Positions 43,493 through 52,002 of a DNA stretch of 64,000 bases are shown here, one piece after another. The position numbers were made by a program, and so were the translations under genes. Below the pieces are notes generated by a model. That model saw only the letters and a list, made by a program, of their open reading frames with translations. It was not told the DNA's origin and did not search any database. Numbering within the stretch: position 1 is the stretch's first letter; every line of letters starts with the position of its first letter. The DNA is from Priestia koreensis (lineage in GTDB: Bacteria; Bacillota; Bacilli; Bacillales; Bacillaceae_H), in contig NZ_LILC01000002.1 in assembly GCF_001274935.1 (NCBI RefSeq), positions 124,001 through 188,000 of the forward strand, written 5' to 3'.

Positions 43493-43500
43493 CATACACT
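43493..43500 (+). promoter_or_regulatory. Candidate sigma-E -10 for cotO
   Basis: CATACACT fits the sigma-E -10 consensus CATACAnT, 33 nt before cotO. A convincing -35 is not visible. Confidence 0.35.
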
Positions 43501-43532
43501 TTTAACAGAATCCATAAAATGGAGGGGTTTGT

Positions 43533-44036
43533 ATGACTGAGTCACGTTCGAAATCGGAACGAAATGAGCCGTTAATGTATATTGTTCAACCGAAGATTCA
43601 AGAGATGAGTCGCTCTATGCAATACTATTTCCATTCTAATCAGGAGCAGCAGCCACAACAGCAACAGGCTACTAAAGCACTGAAACAGGAAGTGGAAAAG
43701 CAGGCGCCTGTGAAGGAAGCGGTGCCTGAGAAAAAAGTAGAGCCAAGCTTTGCGCTCATCGAGTCTGTTCCAGCTGGTGAAAAGAAGAAAGAAGAACAAA
43801 AGGGTCCAAACAAAATGTTTCAGCATATGTCAGTAGAAGAGAAGGCGAACTTTTTGCTTCAGTTTCCAAAGCACATGTCACAGCCCGTATGTGACGTTGA
43901 GACGAAAAATCAAACGTACCGCGGGACTATTGTGCAAATGACACAGGATATGATGTACATTATCATCCCACCTCATGCAGAGAAAACAGAGATTGCACTA
44001 AAGGATATTAAGCAATTATCGATTGTTAAAATTTAA
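43533..44036 (+). CDS. cotO: Spore coat protein CotO
   Basis: A 167-residue protein. A short N-terminal conserved patch (PLMYIVQPKIQEM) is followed by a Gln/Lys/Glu/Pro-rich linker (about 35-90) and a conserved C-terminal domain FQHMSVEEKANFLLQFPKHM... with PVCDVETKNQTYRGTIV (in part). This is the CotO layout; in B. subtilis CotO is a crust and outer-coat morphogenetic protein encoded next to fabI, as here. SD GGAGGGG. Confidence 0.85.
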   Translation: MTESRSKSERNEPLMYIVQPKIQEMSRSMQYYFHSNQEQQPQQQQATKALKQEVEKQAPVKEAVPEKKVEPSFALIESVPAGEKKKEEQKGPNKMFQHMSVEEKANFLLQFPKHMSQPVCDVETKNQTYRGTIVQMTQDMMYIIIPPHAEKTEIALKDIKQLSIVKI

Positions 44037-44049
44037 TGAAATTCTTTTG

Positions 44050-44088
44050 AAGCTAACATGAACATGGTCTGTGTGTTAGCTTTTTTTA
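44050..44088 (+). terminator. Terminator after cotO
   Basis: AGCTAACA pairs with TGTTAGCT, followed by seven T. Confidence 0.75.
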
Positions 44089-44111
44089 CTGTATTGAAAC
44101 TAAAACAAGCA

Positions 44112-44162
44112 ACATAAACAAGTTCTGTCACATAGTGTATTACAAGTATTCTTCACTATGTG
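44112..44162 (+). promoter_or_regulatory. Candidate sigma-K promoter overlapping an inverted repeat, upstream of yjcA
   Basis: AACA at about 44112 and CATAGTGTA (44131-44139) fit a sigma-K promoter (AC ... CATAnnnTA, spacing about 16). The -10 lies in a perfect 9-bp inverted repeat, CACATAGTG (44129-44137) and CACTATGTG (44154-44162). It would drive yjcA and spsIJKL. Confidence 0.45.
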
Positions 44163-44188
44163 CAACAAAATAGAGGAGGATGCTTTCC

Positions 44189-44524
44189 ATGACGTGGCTT
44201 TATTTAGTTCTCTTTGTGTTTGCGACATTCCGTCTAACTAGGCTGATTGTATTTGACAAGATAACATGGTTTATTCGCGCTCCCTTTCATGAAGTAATCG
44301 AAGAAAAGCAAGAGGACGGTACGGTTGATACGTATCTTCATGTAAAAGGAAAAGGACTCAGAAAGTGGATTGGGGAGCTTTTGAGCTGTTACTGGTGCAC
44401 GGGTATGTGGTGTGCCATCGCCCTGTACTTTGGCTTGGTGTATGCATCTGCCATTGTGCTTCCGATTGTGATTATTTTAGCGGTGGCTGGATGCGCAGGG
44501 CTGATTGAAAACATGATCAAATAG
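44189..44524 (+). CDS. yjcA: DUF1360 sporulation protein YjcA
   Basis: A 111-residue membrane protein: helix at 3-20 with FRLTRLIVFD, the Cys-rich patch LLSCYWCTGMWCA (about 72-84) typical of DUF1360, and one or two C-terminal helices. B. subtilis YjcA is a sporulation protein of the same neighbourhood. ATG 44189 lies 8 nt after GAGGAGGA. Only 27 nt separate it from spsI, so they share a transcript. Confidence 0.85.
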   Translation: MTWLYLVLFVFATFRLTRLIVFDKITWFIRAPFHEVIEEKQEDGTVDTYLHVKGKGLRKWIGELLSCYWCTGMWCAIALYFGLVYASAIVLPIVIILAVAGCAGLIENMIK

Positions 44525-44551
44525 ACAGAAAGGAAGGGGGGCTTTCAACAA

Positions 44552-45292
44552 GTGAAAGGCGTGATATTAGCAGCAGGAAAAGGCACAAGGCTTCGTCCTT
44601 TTACGCAGTATGTGAATAAGCACTTACTTCCCGTTGGACCGTATCCAATGATCTTTTGGCCGATTTATAAGCTACGAGAAGCAGGAATTACAGATATTTT
44701 AATTGTCGTCAACAATCGCGAGGAATTGATGTATCAAAGGCTGCTCGGAAACGGTGAGGGGCTTGGTGTATCCCTTCAATACGTCAAGCAAGGCGAGATT
44801 AGTGGTCTTGCTTATGCGGTTGGATTAGCAGAAGAATTTGTAGACGGTGAGAAGTTCGTCGTTCTTCTTGGTGATAACCTGTTTGAGGATTCCCTCACAT
44901 CGTATGTGGAGAAATTTCGCTTGCAATCAGAGGGTGCAAAGGTACTTCTAAAAGAAGTAGAAGAGCCTGAACGTTATGGCATCGCTACTCTTTGCGAGCA
45001 AACACAATCGATTTTACACATTGAGGAAAAGCCTAGTAACCCACTGTCCAATTATTGCGTAACTGGTATTTATTTTTACCATGAGGATGTTTTTGAACGA
45101 ATTAAAAACGTGTCTCAATCCGATCGGGGCGAGTTTGAAATTACGGATGTGAATAAGCAGTATGTGAAGGAAAAGCTTATGGAAAGTGAAACGCTACCGG
45201 GGTGGTGGCTTGATGCCGGGACTCATCGTTCGTTGTTTCAAGCAAATCAGCTTGCGTATCAATTTTTGCATGAAAGAGGCGACCTGACGTGA
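44552..45292 (+). CDS. spsI: Glucose-1-phosphate thymidylyltransferase SpsI
   Basis: A 246-residue nucleotidyltransferase. GVILAAGKGTRLRPFT is the nucleotide-binding loop, VLLGDNLFED the metal-binding Asp region, and VEEPERYGIA and IEEKPSNP the sugar site; DRGEFEITDVN follows. It makes dTDP-glucose from dTTP and glucose-1-phosphate. Length and sequence match B. subtilis SpsI, of the sporulation-specific rhamnose pathway. The start is GTG with GGAAGGGGGG upstream. Its stop overlaps the spsJ start by 4 nt. Confidence 0.92.
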   Translation: MKGVILAAGKGTRLRPFTQYVNKHLLPVGPYPMIFWPIYKLREAGITDILIVVNNREELMYQRLLGNGEGLGVSLQYVKQGEISGLAYAVGLAEEFVDGEKFVVLLGDNLFEDSLTSYVEKFRLQSEGAKVLLKEVEEPERYGIATLCEQTQSILHIEEKPSNPLSNYCVTGIYFYHEDVFERIKNVSQSDRGEFEITDVNKQYVKEKLMESETLPGWWLDAGTHRSLFQANQLAYQFLHERGDLT

Positions 45293-46236
45293 GGCGGATT
45301 CTTGTGACAGGAGGCGCTGGCTTTATCGGGAGCGAATTTATAAGGCAAATGATGAAGTACACGGAGGATGAAGTGACAAATGTAGATCTTCTCACCTACG
45401 CGAGTTCGGAGGAAGCGTTAAGGGAAGTAGACCGTCATCCGCGCTACCGATTTATTCAAGGAGATGTTAGTAAGAAAAGTGATGTCGAGAAAATCTTTGA
45501 ACAACCTTATGATGTCGTCGTCCATTTTGCAGCGGAATCTCACGTAGATCGAAGTATTGAAAATCCGGAGCGGTTCTTAGAAACAAATATTATGGGGACG
45601 TATCAACTTCTCGAACAGATAAAAAGGTCACCTCAGACTATGTTTTTACAGGTTTCCACGGACGAGGTGTATGGAAGCTTAGGTGATGGGGACGCTTCGT
45701 TCACAAGCACAACGCCATTATCGCCTACGAATCCGTATGCGGTTTCAAAGGCAAGTGCAGATATGCTTGTGCTTTCCTATGTGCGGACGTATGGAATACA
45801 GGCGATGGTGTCTCGGTGTTCGAACAATTATGGCCCTTATCAGCACGAAGAAAAGTTTATTCCAAAAGTGATTCGAAATGCGCTCACTAATCAGCCGATT
45901 CCAATCTATGGTGATGGACAACAAATGAGAGATTGGTTGTTTGTTGAAGATCATTGTGAGGGTCTTCGAAAGCTGTTAGATGTAGGGAAGTCCGGTGAGG
46001 TTTATCACTTTGGTGGATTGCAGGAGAAGCGAAACATTGAAGTGGTGGAGCAAGTGTTAGCTTATCTTCAACAGCCACGGTCATTGCTTCAGCACGTACA
46101 AGATCGAAAGGGACATGATTATCGCTACAGCATGTGCTGGAAAGAGACGGAGAAGTCTATTCAGTGGCGTCCATCGACACCGTTTGATGAAGGGTTGAAG
46201 CGAACCATCAGGTGGTACGAAGAAAATATGAAGTAA
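45289..46236 (+). CDS. spsJ: dTDP-glucose 4,6-dehydratase SpsJ
   Basis: A 315-residue extended SDR. The Rossmann motif GGAGFIGSEF opens the protein; VHFAAESHVDRS, VSTDEVYG with catalytic Asp-Glu and YAVSK with catalytic Tyr and Lys follow. It makes dTDP-4-keto-6-deoxyglucose. GTG start translationally coupled to spsI (GTGA). Confidence 0.93.
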   Translation: MRRILVTGGAGFIGSEFIRQMMKYTEDEVTNVDLLTYASSEEALREVDRHPRYRFIQGDVSKKSDVEKIFEQPYDVVVHFAAESHVDRSIENPERFLETNIMGTYQLLEQIKRSPQTMFLQVSTDEVYGSLGDGDASFTSTTPLSPTNPYAVSKASADMLVLSYVRTYGIQAMVSRCSNNYGPYQHEEKFIPKVIRNALTNQPIPIYGDGQQMRDWLFVEDHCEGLRKLLDVGKSGEVYHFGGLQEKRNIEVVEQVLAYLQQPRSLLQHVQDRKGHDYRYSMCWKETEKSIQWRPSTPFDEGLKRTIRWYEENMK

Positions 46237-46251
46237 AGGTAGGGGATGCTT

Positions 46252-47085
46252 ATGAAAGTGATAATTACTGGTGGAACCGGTCAATTAGGCACCTATCTCA
46301 CTCAATTACTTAAAAAAGATTACGATGTATATACTTATTCGAAGCAGGAGTTAGACATTACCGATCCAACGCATCTAGAGGAAAAAATGACTTCTATTCA
46401 GCCAGACGTGGTGTATCATTGTGCAGCGTTTACGAACGTCGATCAGTGCGAGGAGGAGGCGGAGCGTGCGTTTATGATTAATAGCTTCGGAGCCCGTTCT
46501 GTAGCAGCAGCTTGTCAAAGTGTAGGAGCAAAAATGGTGTACGTGAGTACCGACTACATTTTTGACGGTGAAAAGCCGTGTCCTTATCTTGAGACAGACA
46601 AACCAAATCCTTTGAACATTTACGGGAAAAGTAAATGGCTTGGAGAGCGCTTGGTGCAGTTAGAAAACCCGAACAGCTACATCATCCGAACGTCCTGGCT
46701 GTATGGGAAAAATAAAAACGGCTTCGTTGATACGATGCTTGAGTGTGCGCGAATGAACAAGGAAGTAGAGGTGGTACACGATCGCACAGGATCGCCTACC
46801 TACACAAAGGATCTTGCTCTTTTGCTACGGGATATTATTGAATTAAATCCTGGCGTGTATCACGTATCAAATACAGGGGCTTGTAGCTGGTATGAATTCG
46901 CCCAAGAAATTTTTGAACGAATTGGTCAAAAACGAAACTATGTGCGCCCGATTACGAGCAAGGATTACCGAGTGAAGGCGCTGCGCCCTGTTAATTCAGC
47001 GCTCCAAACGCACTATGACCTGCCGCTTCGCCACTGGAAAGATGCGCTAGATGCGTATATGAGCGAGGAGCTTTTCTGTGATTAG
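46252..47085 (+). CDS. spsK: dTDP-4-dehydrorhamnose reductase SpsK
   Basis: A 277-residue RmlD-type SDR: IITGGTGQLGTYL, HCAAFTNVDQCEEE, STDYIFDG and YGKSKWLGE with Tyr-x3-Lys. It completes dTDP-L-rhamnose. ATG 46252 is 6 nt after GGGG, better than the ATG at 46246. The spsL start lies 8 nt inside its end. Confidence 0.92.
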   Translation: MKVIITGGTGQLGTYLTQLLKKDYDVYTYSKQELDITDPTHLEEKMTSIQPDVVYHCAAFTNVDQCEEEAERAFMINSFGARSVAAACQSVGAKMVYVSTDYIFDGEKPCPYLETDKPNPLNIYGKSKWLGERLVQLENPNSYIIRTSWLYGKNKNGFVDTMLECARMNKEVEVVHDRTGSPTYTKDLALLLRDIIELNPGVYHVSNTGACSWYEFAQEIFERIGQKRNYVRPITSKDYRVKALRPVNSALQTHYDLPLRHWKDALDAYMSEELFCD

Positions 47086-47533
47086 CGGTGTTAAGATTAA
47101 ACCATTGCTGAAGCACTGTGATGATCGCGGCTTTTTCGCTGAGCTGCTCCGAAGCGACGAATCACTTTTAGAAGAGTTTGGGCAGGCGTCGCTATCGATG
47201 AGCTATCCAGGTGTGATTAAAGCCTTCCATTATCACGAGCATCAGGATGATTTATGGTTTTTTCCGAGCGGTAATGCACAGGTTGTTTTACACGATTTAC
47301 GCCCGCATTCATCAACGTTCCAACAAACCTCTACTCATTATATGGGGGAGCACAATCCAATCCTGCTGTTGATTCCTAGAGGTGTGGCACATGGGTATCG
47401 TGTGTTAGGAGAAAATCCCGCCACCATTCTGTATTTTACGAACCGCCCGTATGATCCTAAAAACCCAGATGAGCATCGGATTGCGTGGAACAATGAGGAG
47501 ATTGGGTACGACTGGACAACAAAATATCGGTAA
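47078..47533 (+). CDS. spsL: dTDP-4-dehydrorhamnose 3,5-epimerase SpsL
   Basis: A 151-residue cupin-fold RmlC-like epimerase. DDRGFFAEL, KAFHYHEHQDDLWFF (catalytic-His region) and IPRGVAHGYRVL are visible. It is shorter than housekeeping RmlC (about 180) but agrees in length with B. subtilis SpsL. GTG start with GCGAGGAGC upstream, coupled to spsK. Last gene of the rhamnose set. Confidence 0.9.
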   Translation: MISGVKIKPLLKHCDDRGFFAELLRSDESLLEEFGQASLSMSYPGVIKAFHYHEHQDDLWFFPSGNAQVVLHDLRPHSSTFQQTSTHYMGEHNPILLLIPRGVAHGYRVLGENPATILYFTNRPYDPKNPDEHRIAWNNEEIGYDWTTKYR

Positions 47534-47539
47534 TTTTTT

Positions 47540-47580
47540 AATATGTGTTACGGATGAGGGCTGTCCATAGCACATATTTT
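47540..47580 (+). terminator. Weak terminator after spsL
   Basis: AATATGTG pairs with CACATATT, followed by TTA. Confidence 0.4.
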
Positions 47581-47628
47581 ATTTATGCGTACATATACAT
47601 TGTTATAAAACAGAGAGGTGATCTGGAG

Positions 47629-48924
47629 ATGAGTGAAAAAGTTACGGTTATCCTCACTAGCTATAACAAACCGCAATCTATCGGAAAATCAATTGAAAGT
47701 GTATTAGATCAGAGCTTTGAAGATTGGGAACTTTTTATTATGGACGATGGATCTAATGCGGATACGCAGAACGTGATTGCTTCTTATTTAGAAGATTCAC
47801 GTATTCGTTATTACAATAGCGGAATTTCTGACTCGGACCGTTATAAAACAACGAGGTATGCAACACTCATTAACGAAGCTATTGAAAAATCTAGCGGTAT
47901 GTATATTACATATTTGACAGATGATAGCTTCTATTTTCCAGATAGACTATCAGAAATGGTTTCGTATTTAAAGGAGCACCCAAAAGCAGAGGTCGTTTAT
48001 TCAAATCAAGAGGTTCGTGTCATGAATCATCATTATAAAACGACTTCACAGTTCATTCGTAAAACAAGAGGTGTTATTCGTGATCCTCAAAATACGGTTG
48101 ATCATTGCTCGGTGATGCATACGAGATCACTCGCGGAAAAGGTGAAGAAAGAGCATGGATCTTACTGGGACGATCATCCTCAATATTGGCATAATGGTGA
48201 TGCGGCGTTTTGGGCACGACTCTCAGCGTTCGTGGACTTTTATCCGTTGCCACAAACGTTAGATGCTACGATTAAGACACCTGGTTCTTTTCAACGATTG
48301 AATCAATACCTTCCTCACCATCTTCCAACAGGAACGTTAATTAAAGGTCTTCGTGATGACGTGTACATGATTGATCACGAAAGGAGAAGACAAATTGAAC
48401 AGGAAGCCTTTGAGGCATTAAAATACCGGATAGAAGATGTCGTAGAAGTACCAGATCCAACGCTGTATAAATATTTAGAGGGAATACCCGTTACGAAACA
48501 GTCATTAGGAGAAGCAGCTGTCTTTCCGACGAATCGTTTCGTGACGACGAAAAAGCGCTCCACCATCTACTATATTGAAGGCAACCAAAAGCGTCAGGTA
48601 GTCAATCGAAAAGTGTGGAAGAAATTTAGAATTCAAGAAAAAGAGATCCTACTAGTATCCGAACGCGTTCTAAACGAATTTCAAACAGGTGAACCGATTT
48701 TCCCAATTATTTCTGCTAAAAACCTCGTTCCAAATGGGTTTGTATTTAAGTACGAAACAAATCTGTACATCTCGGATAACCATCAGCTATTGCTCATCCC
48801 TCCACGTGTGGCACAAAAATTAAAGCTGTCAAAGCGCGTGCCGATTGAGCTTGCGCGCAGTGAGTTTGCGAGTATTCCGAAAGGTCAGCCCCTAGAGTGG
48901 AAGTTAAGTATGTTAATGCCATAA
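47629..48924 (+). CDS. Family 2 glycosyltransferase with tandem C-terminal repeat domain
   Basis: A 431-residue protein with no membrane helix. The GT-A domain (about 1-230) has VILTSYNKPQSIG, MDDGSN and TYLTDDSFYFP (DxD-like). From about residue 305 two related repeats of about 60 residues follow: NRFVTTKKRSTIYYIEGNQK...FQTGEPI and NGFVFKYETNLYISDNHQ...IPKGQPL. They recall the YLIENGKKRPI...PTGEPI repeats seen in some surface proteins. ATG 47629 has SD AGAGAGGTGATC; in-frame codons upstream have none. Next to spsIJKL it probably uses dTDP-rhamnose or another sugar to decorate the spore surface (inferred). Confidence 0.85.
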   Translation: MSEKVTVILTSYNKPQSIGKSIESVLDQSFEDWELFIMDDGSNADTQNVIASYLEDSRIRYYNSGISDSDRYKTTRYATLINEAIEKSSGMYITYLTDDSFYFPDRLSEMVSYLKEHPKAEVVYSNQEVRVMNHHYKTTSQFIRKTRGVIRDPQNTVDHCSVMHTRSLAEKVKKEHGSYWDDHPQYWHNGDAAFWARLSAFVDFYPLPQTLDATIKTPGSFQRLNQYLPHHLPTGTLIKGLRDDVYMIDHERRRQIEQEAFEALKYRIEDVVEVPDPTLYKYLEGIPVTKQSLGEAAVFPTNRFVTTKKRSTIYYIEGNQKRQVVNRKVWKKFRIQEKEILLVSERVLNEFQTGEPIFPIISAKNLVPNGFVFKYETNLYISDNHQLLLIPPRVAQKLKLSKRVPIELARSEFASIPKGQPLEWKLSMLMP

Positions 48925-48928
48925 ATGA

Positions 48929-48964
48929 AAAAGAGGACTATCGCGATGAGCGATGGTCCTCTTT
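48929..48964. terminator. Bidirectional terminator between the two glycosyltransferase genes
   Basis: AAAGAGGACTATCGC pairs over 15 bp with GCGATGGTCCTCTTT (one wobble). The cgeB-like gene stops inside the stem. Confidence 0.8.
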
Positions 48965-49924
48965 GCATGTATTTATAAAGTCAATCATCGTTTGCACTCG
49001 GGCAAGAAAAGTATGATCTCTTTGCGCTCTGATCATCGCCTGCTGCGCAATGTCCTGACGTTCGGTTTCATTTTGTAAATAGTACGCTAGCTTTTGAAGT
49101 AGCTGACCTTCATCCTGATATGAAACGATTTCTTTTCCAATTTCAAAAGCAGTTGATAAGCCTTCTATATGAGGGAGAAGTTGAAATGATCCGCAAGAAG
49201 CGATATCAAAAGTCCGATTGTTTATGCTGCTATTGGGGATACCCGTTTGGTTTTCATTCATGCTTTCCTGTGAGTCACGAAGCGTGTTTAAGTTGATTTT
49301 AGAACGCCTGTAAAAGGATGCGATCGTACGCGGAGGAAACCACCCTTCGTGAACATGAAGTCGAGAGGAAGCAAGATGTTCTGCCACATGCTTTTTCCAT
49401 TTCCCAACGACCGTTACGTGGTGTGGCGTTTCCTGAAGAATGAGCTTTAAGAGATCGAGCCGGTTTTGATACGGATAGCCAACAAAGCTAACCTCATGTT
49501 GAGCGGGCTCATCATTCTTATAAAAAACGTTTGAATTTGTACCAAGCGGCAAATGTAAGACGTTTGGATGAAACGTTTTATAAAAGCGAACAGAGTTGGC
49601 TTCAATGGACATGACAGCATCATATTCACGAATATAAGTAAGCGTACGGTCTGTATAATAAGGGTCTTCTGTGAGCCAAACGCCGCACGTAATACGGCGC
49701 TTACGCAAGTATTGCAACTTATAAAGAGGGAGCTTATCGCCAACCATGGTGATCATAATGGTTGGACGAAATGTTGTGATCTTTGTCAAAAATGACGTCT
49801 CGGTCTCAAATGGATGAGAGACAACGTGTGGAATATTGAGCTTGCTTAAAGCCTGTACGAACCACTCGTCAAATGTTTCATAAATACGTTTATAACCAGA
49901 CGGAATATAAAGAACGCGTGTCAT
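48938..49924 (-). CDS. CgeB-like glycosyltransferase (spore maturation type)
   Basis: A 328-residue GT-B protein. VLYIPSGYKRIYETFDEWFVQAL at the start, GVWLTEDPYYTDRT, HLPLGTN and VSFVGYPYQNRLDLL are CgeB/DUF3880-like features. The C-terminal part NLNTLRDSQESMNEN...NNRTFDIASCGSFQL matches the Glyco_trans_1_2 domain of CgeB. In B. subtilis CgeB contributes to the outermost spore polysaccharide layer. ATG 49924 overlaps the stop of the upstream coiled-coil gene (ATGA), so expression is coupled; the SD is weak, consistent with reinitiation. Confidence 0.85.
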   Translation of the reverse strand: MTRVLYIPSGYKRIYETFDEWFVQALSKLNIPHVVSHPFETETSFLTKITTFRPTIMITMVGDKLPLYKLQYLRKRRITCGVWLTEDPYYTDRTLTYIREYDAVMSIEANSVRFYKTFHPNVLHLPLGTNSNVFYKNDEPAQHEVSFVGYPYQNRLDLLKLILQETPHHVTVVGKWKKHVAEHLASSRLHVHEGWFPPRTIASFYRRSKINLNTLRDSQESMNENQTGIPNSSINNRTFDIASCGSFQLLPHIEGLSTAFEIGKEIVSYQDEGQLLQKLAYYLQNETERQDIAQQAMIRAQRDHTFLARVQTMIDFINTCKEDHRSSR

Positions 49925-50733
49925 ACCGGGAAATTGAGAATGATTTTGTTTAATAAAGCCGTTCCTTCCTTCCATTCATCGGTGTACAAGTAGCCTTGAA
50001 ATAAGATGGATGAGATGGACTCACTAGGCGTCACCGAAAGCTGGAAGCTGTCAAAGGACAAAAGCCCCCCTGGAGGAATAACGGATACAGAGCTTGGTTT
50101 AAGCCAGTATTCACCGTCTTGCTTAATCTTTTCTTTCCAATTCGGTAAGGCATAATACCATTGCTCAGAGGAAGATTCCTGAAGAACGCCGGATCTTGTG
50201 TCCGTATTGTCTAGACCAGGATCCGTCATTTTTCCACTTAGCTGTGTGACTGACGGTTGATTCACTTTTAAGCAAAGAATAGGTGCATGAAGAGACTTTG
50301 TGGTTTGATTTCGGATGACTACATTTCCAACGACCGTAATCGGATCGTCCGTTTGTTCCGGCCAAATAATCGAATACATAAAAAAGGCGATAAGATCGCT
50401 TTTTAAAAACCGCTCTTCCTGAACGGGTTGAGGAGGTTCTCTGCGGGCTAGTTTTTGTTTAAGTCCATCTGCTACCATCCGTTGTTCAATCAGTTCATTT
50501 TTTACTAAATTCAGCTGCTTTTCTAATTCTTCGATTTCGGCATCTTTTTCGCTTGAAATGAGTGCTTCTGAATGTTTATTACGCCAAAACGCCGTATTTT
50601 CTTTTTCCTGCTCAAGCGTACGCTCAAATTGTCTCACTTGCTGTTTATAATGATTAAGCTCGGCCTTGTAATGGATAAGCTTTTGTTTGAGTTGAATGTC
50701 ATCATCATGTGAAGAAGGAAGTTTTCGGTTCAT
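49921..50733 (-). CDS. Coiled-coil protein with C-terminal beta domain, unknown
   Basis: A 270-residue protein I do not recognise. Residues 12-100 form a heptad-rich coiled coil (KAELNHYKQQVRQFERTLEQ, EIEELEKQLNLVKNEL). Residues about 110-270 are beta-rich with WPEQTDDPITVVGNVVIRN and VSVIPPGGLLSF, resembling an immunoglobulin-like or carbohydrate-contacting module. It is translationally coupled to the cgeB-like glycosyltransferase, suggesting a shared job, perhaps anchoring or organising the enzyme at the spore surface (inferred). SD GAAAGGAGC. Confidence 0.7.
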   Translation of the reverse strand: MNRKLPSSHDDDIQLKQKLIHYKAELNHYKQQVRQFERTLEQEKENTAFWRNKHSEALISSEKDAEIEELEKQLNLVKNELIEQRMVADGLKQKLARREPPQPVQEERFLKSDLIAFFMYSIIWPEQTDDPITVVGNVVIRNQTTKSLHAPILCLKVNQPSVTQLSGKMTDPGLDNTDTRSGVLQESSSEQWYYALPNWKEKIKQDGEYWLKPSSVSVIPPGGLLSFDSFQLSVTPSESISSILFQGYLYTDEWKEGTALLNKIILNFPV

Positions 50734-50953
50734 ACAAGAGCTCCTTTCTAACAGTCTTCGATGATTTTATCGCCTTTTTTTAATGGTTAAAAAACGTAGC
50801 AGACAAAATGGATCAGTTCTTTTTTATATGTATGTATGAAAAAATAAATGTAGTCATAAATCAAAGCCCTCACCAAAAAAAATCCATGAATATCCAATTT
50901 GTCCACTCCATACATATAAAATGATCTTCCATCATTTTATCGGTATAAAGAAA

Positions 50954-50977
50954 ATAGAGGAGAATTCTCTCCTCTAT
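50954..50977 (-). terminator. Terminator of the coat-like gene
   Basis: ATAGAGGAGA pairs perfectly with TCTCCTCTAT around four bases; on the minus strand TTTTCTTT follows. The remaining gap to 50733 is AT-rich without a clear signal. Confidence 0.75.
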
Positions 50978-50985
50978 GGTGCCTC

Positions 50986-51684
50986 TCAGCAGAAATCATC
51001 GTCCGATTGGTGCGCTGGGAAAAGTTCTGGGCATTGTGGTGGGATGTGAACAGTATCACAAGAGTTAATTGGAAGCTCGGAGCGAGGTGTGCAGAAGCGT
51101 CCTTCAACTTCGATTTTAACTTCAGCTTCCATTTGAACGTCTAGGCAGAAAGAAATAGATACGTCTAATTGAGCGAATCTGCCGCCGACACAAATTAAGC
51201 TAGCATCTCCAATTTCACCATCAATTGTTGTTACTTTTCCATTTAATTTTGTTCCTTTTGGTGCACATAAGAAGAATGTTTGCGCTGTTGCAAATGGTTT
51301 TGCATCAGATACACACACATGGCCCATACGGTCTGTAATTTCAACCGTGAAGAAACCTTTTACAAGTACTTTTACTTTGTAAAGAGTGATGGTATCACCG
51401 TTAGGTAATGTCACTTCTACAGGTGTTCTGCCATGAGGCTGTTTAATTTCGCTTACTTCTACATCTTTTGTTGGCTCGCCAAACTCGTTTGTTAAAAGAA
51501 CCTCTACGCTAAATGGCTCTTCTAATACAGCACACGGATCATCGTTAGATCCTGTAGCACCTTCACAATCAAAACCTAGGTCTCTAACGTTTGTATAGCT
51601 GAGTAACGGTAAATCAACTTGACGCTTTACCCAGTCATACACTTTTGGTACGCGAATACAAAGATTTTCCACAATATCATGCAT
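50986..51684 (-). CDS. Probable spore coat/exosporium protein with KVYDWV motif
   Basis: A 232-residue, Cys-rich (about 10 Cys), beta-rich protein. Near the N-terminus it has LCIRVPKVYDWVKRQ, the KVYDWV motif of SPOCS-type (SipL/DUF3794-like) spore proteins, and it ends in an acidic Cys-terminated tail (SDDDFC). ATG 51684 is well supported by TAGGAGGTC 8 nt upstream; an in-frame extension would add 45 residues lacking an SD. Its place among spore-surface genes supports a coat or exosporium role; the exact family is uncertain. Confidence 0.65.
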   Translation of the reverse strand: MHDIVENLCIRVPKVYDWVKRQVDLPLLSYTNVRDLGFDCEGATGSNDDPCAVLEEPFSVEVLLTNEFGEPTKDVEVSEIKQPHGRTPVEVTLPNGDTITLYKVKVLVKGFFTVEITDRMGHVCVSDAKPFATAQTFFLCAPKGTKLNGKVTTIDGEIGDASLICVGGRFAQLDVSISFCLDVQMEAEVKIEVEGRFCTPRSELPINSCDTVHIPPQCPELFPAHQSDDDFC

Positions 51685-52002
51685 GAATATTGACCTCCTA
51701 ATCATAATTGTCCTTCCTCTACGCCCTTCATATGGGTGACGGACTACTATATTGTATGAATGACTATTGTTTGTGTTCCTTGACAGGAGCGGAATTTCTT
51801 CACGCAGCAACAAGGGCATAAAAGGCGACGCATACGTTATTCACCCATATCATATTCAGGGATGAGAAAAAGGTTATAAAAACGAGGGGAAAAAAGAGCC
51901 AGCTTCAACAGGGAAAGGTTCAGACGTGGAAATAATGTAAATCTTCATCATATAAGTAAGACTTTTTTTTGAAGCGCCTATTTTTTAAAAGGAGGAGATC
52001 AC
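51685..52002. other. Divergent intergenic region between coat-like and coiled-coil genes
   Basis: This 318-nt stretch holds no gene. It should contain the promoters of both flanking spore genes. CATCATATAAG at about 51944 recurs before uppP (52822) and resembles a mother-cell -10, but I cannot assign a sigma factor. Confidence 0.4.
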
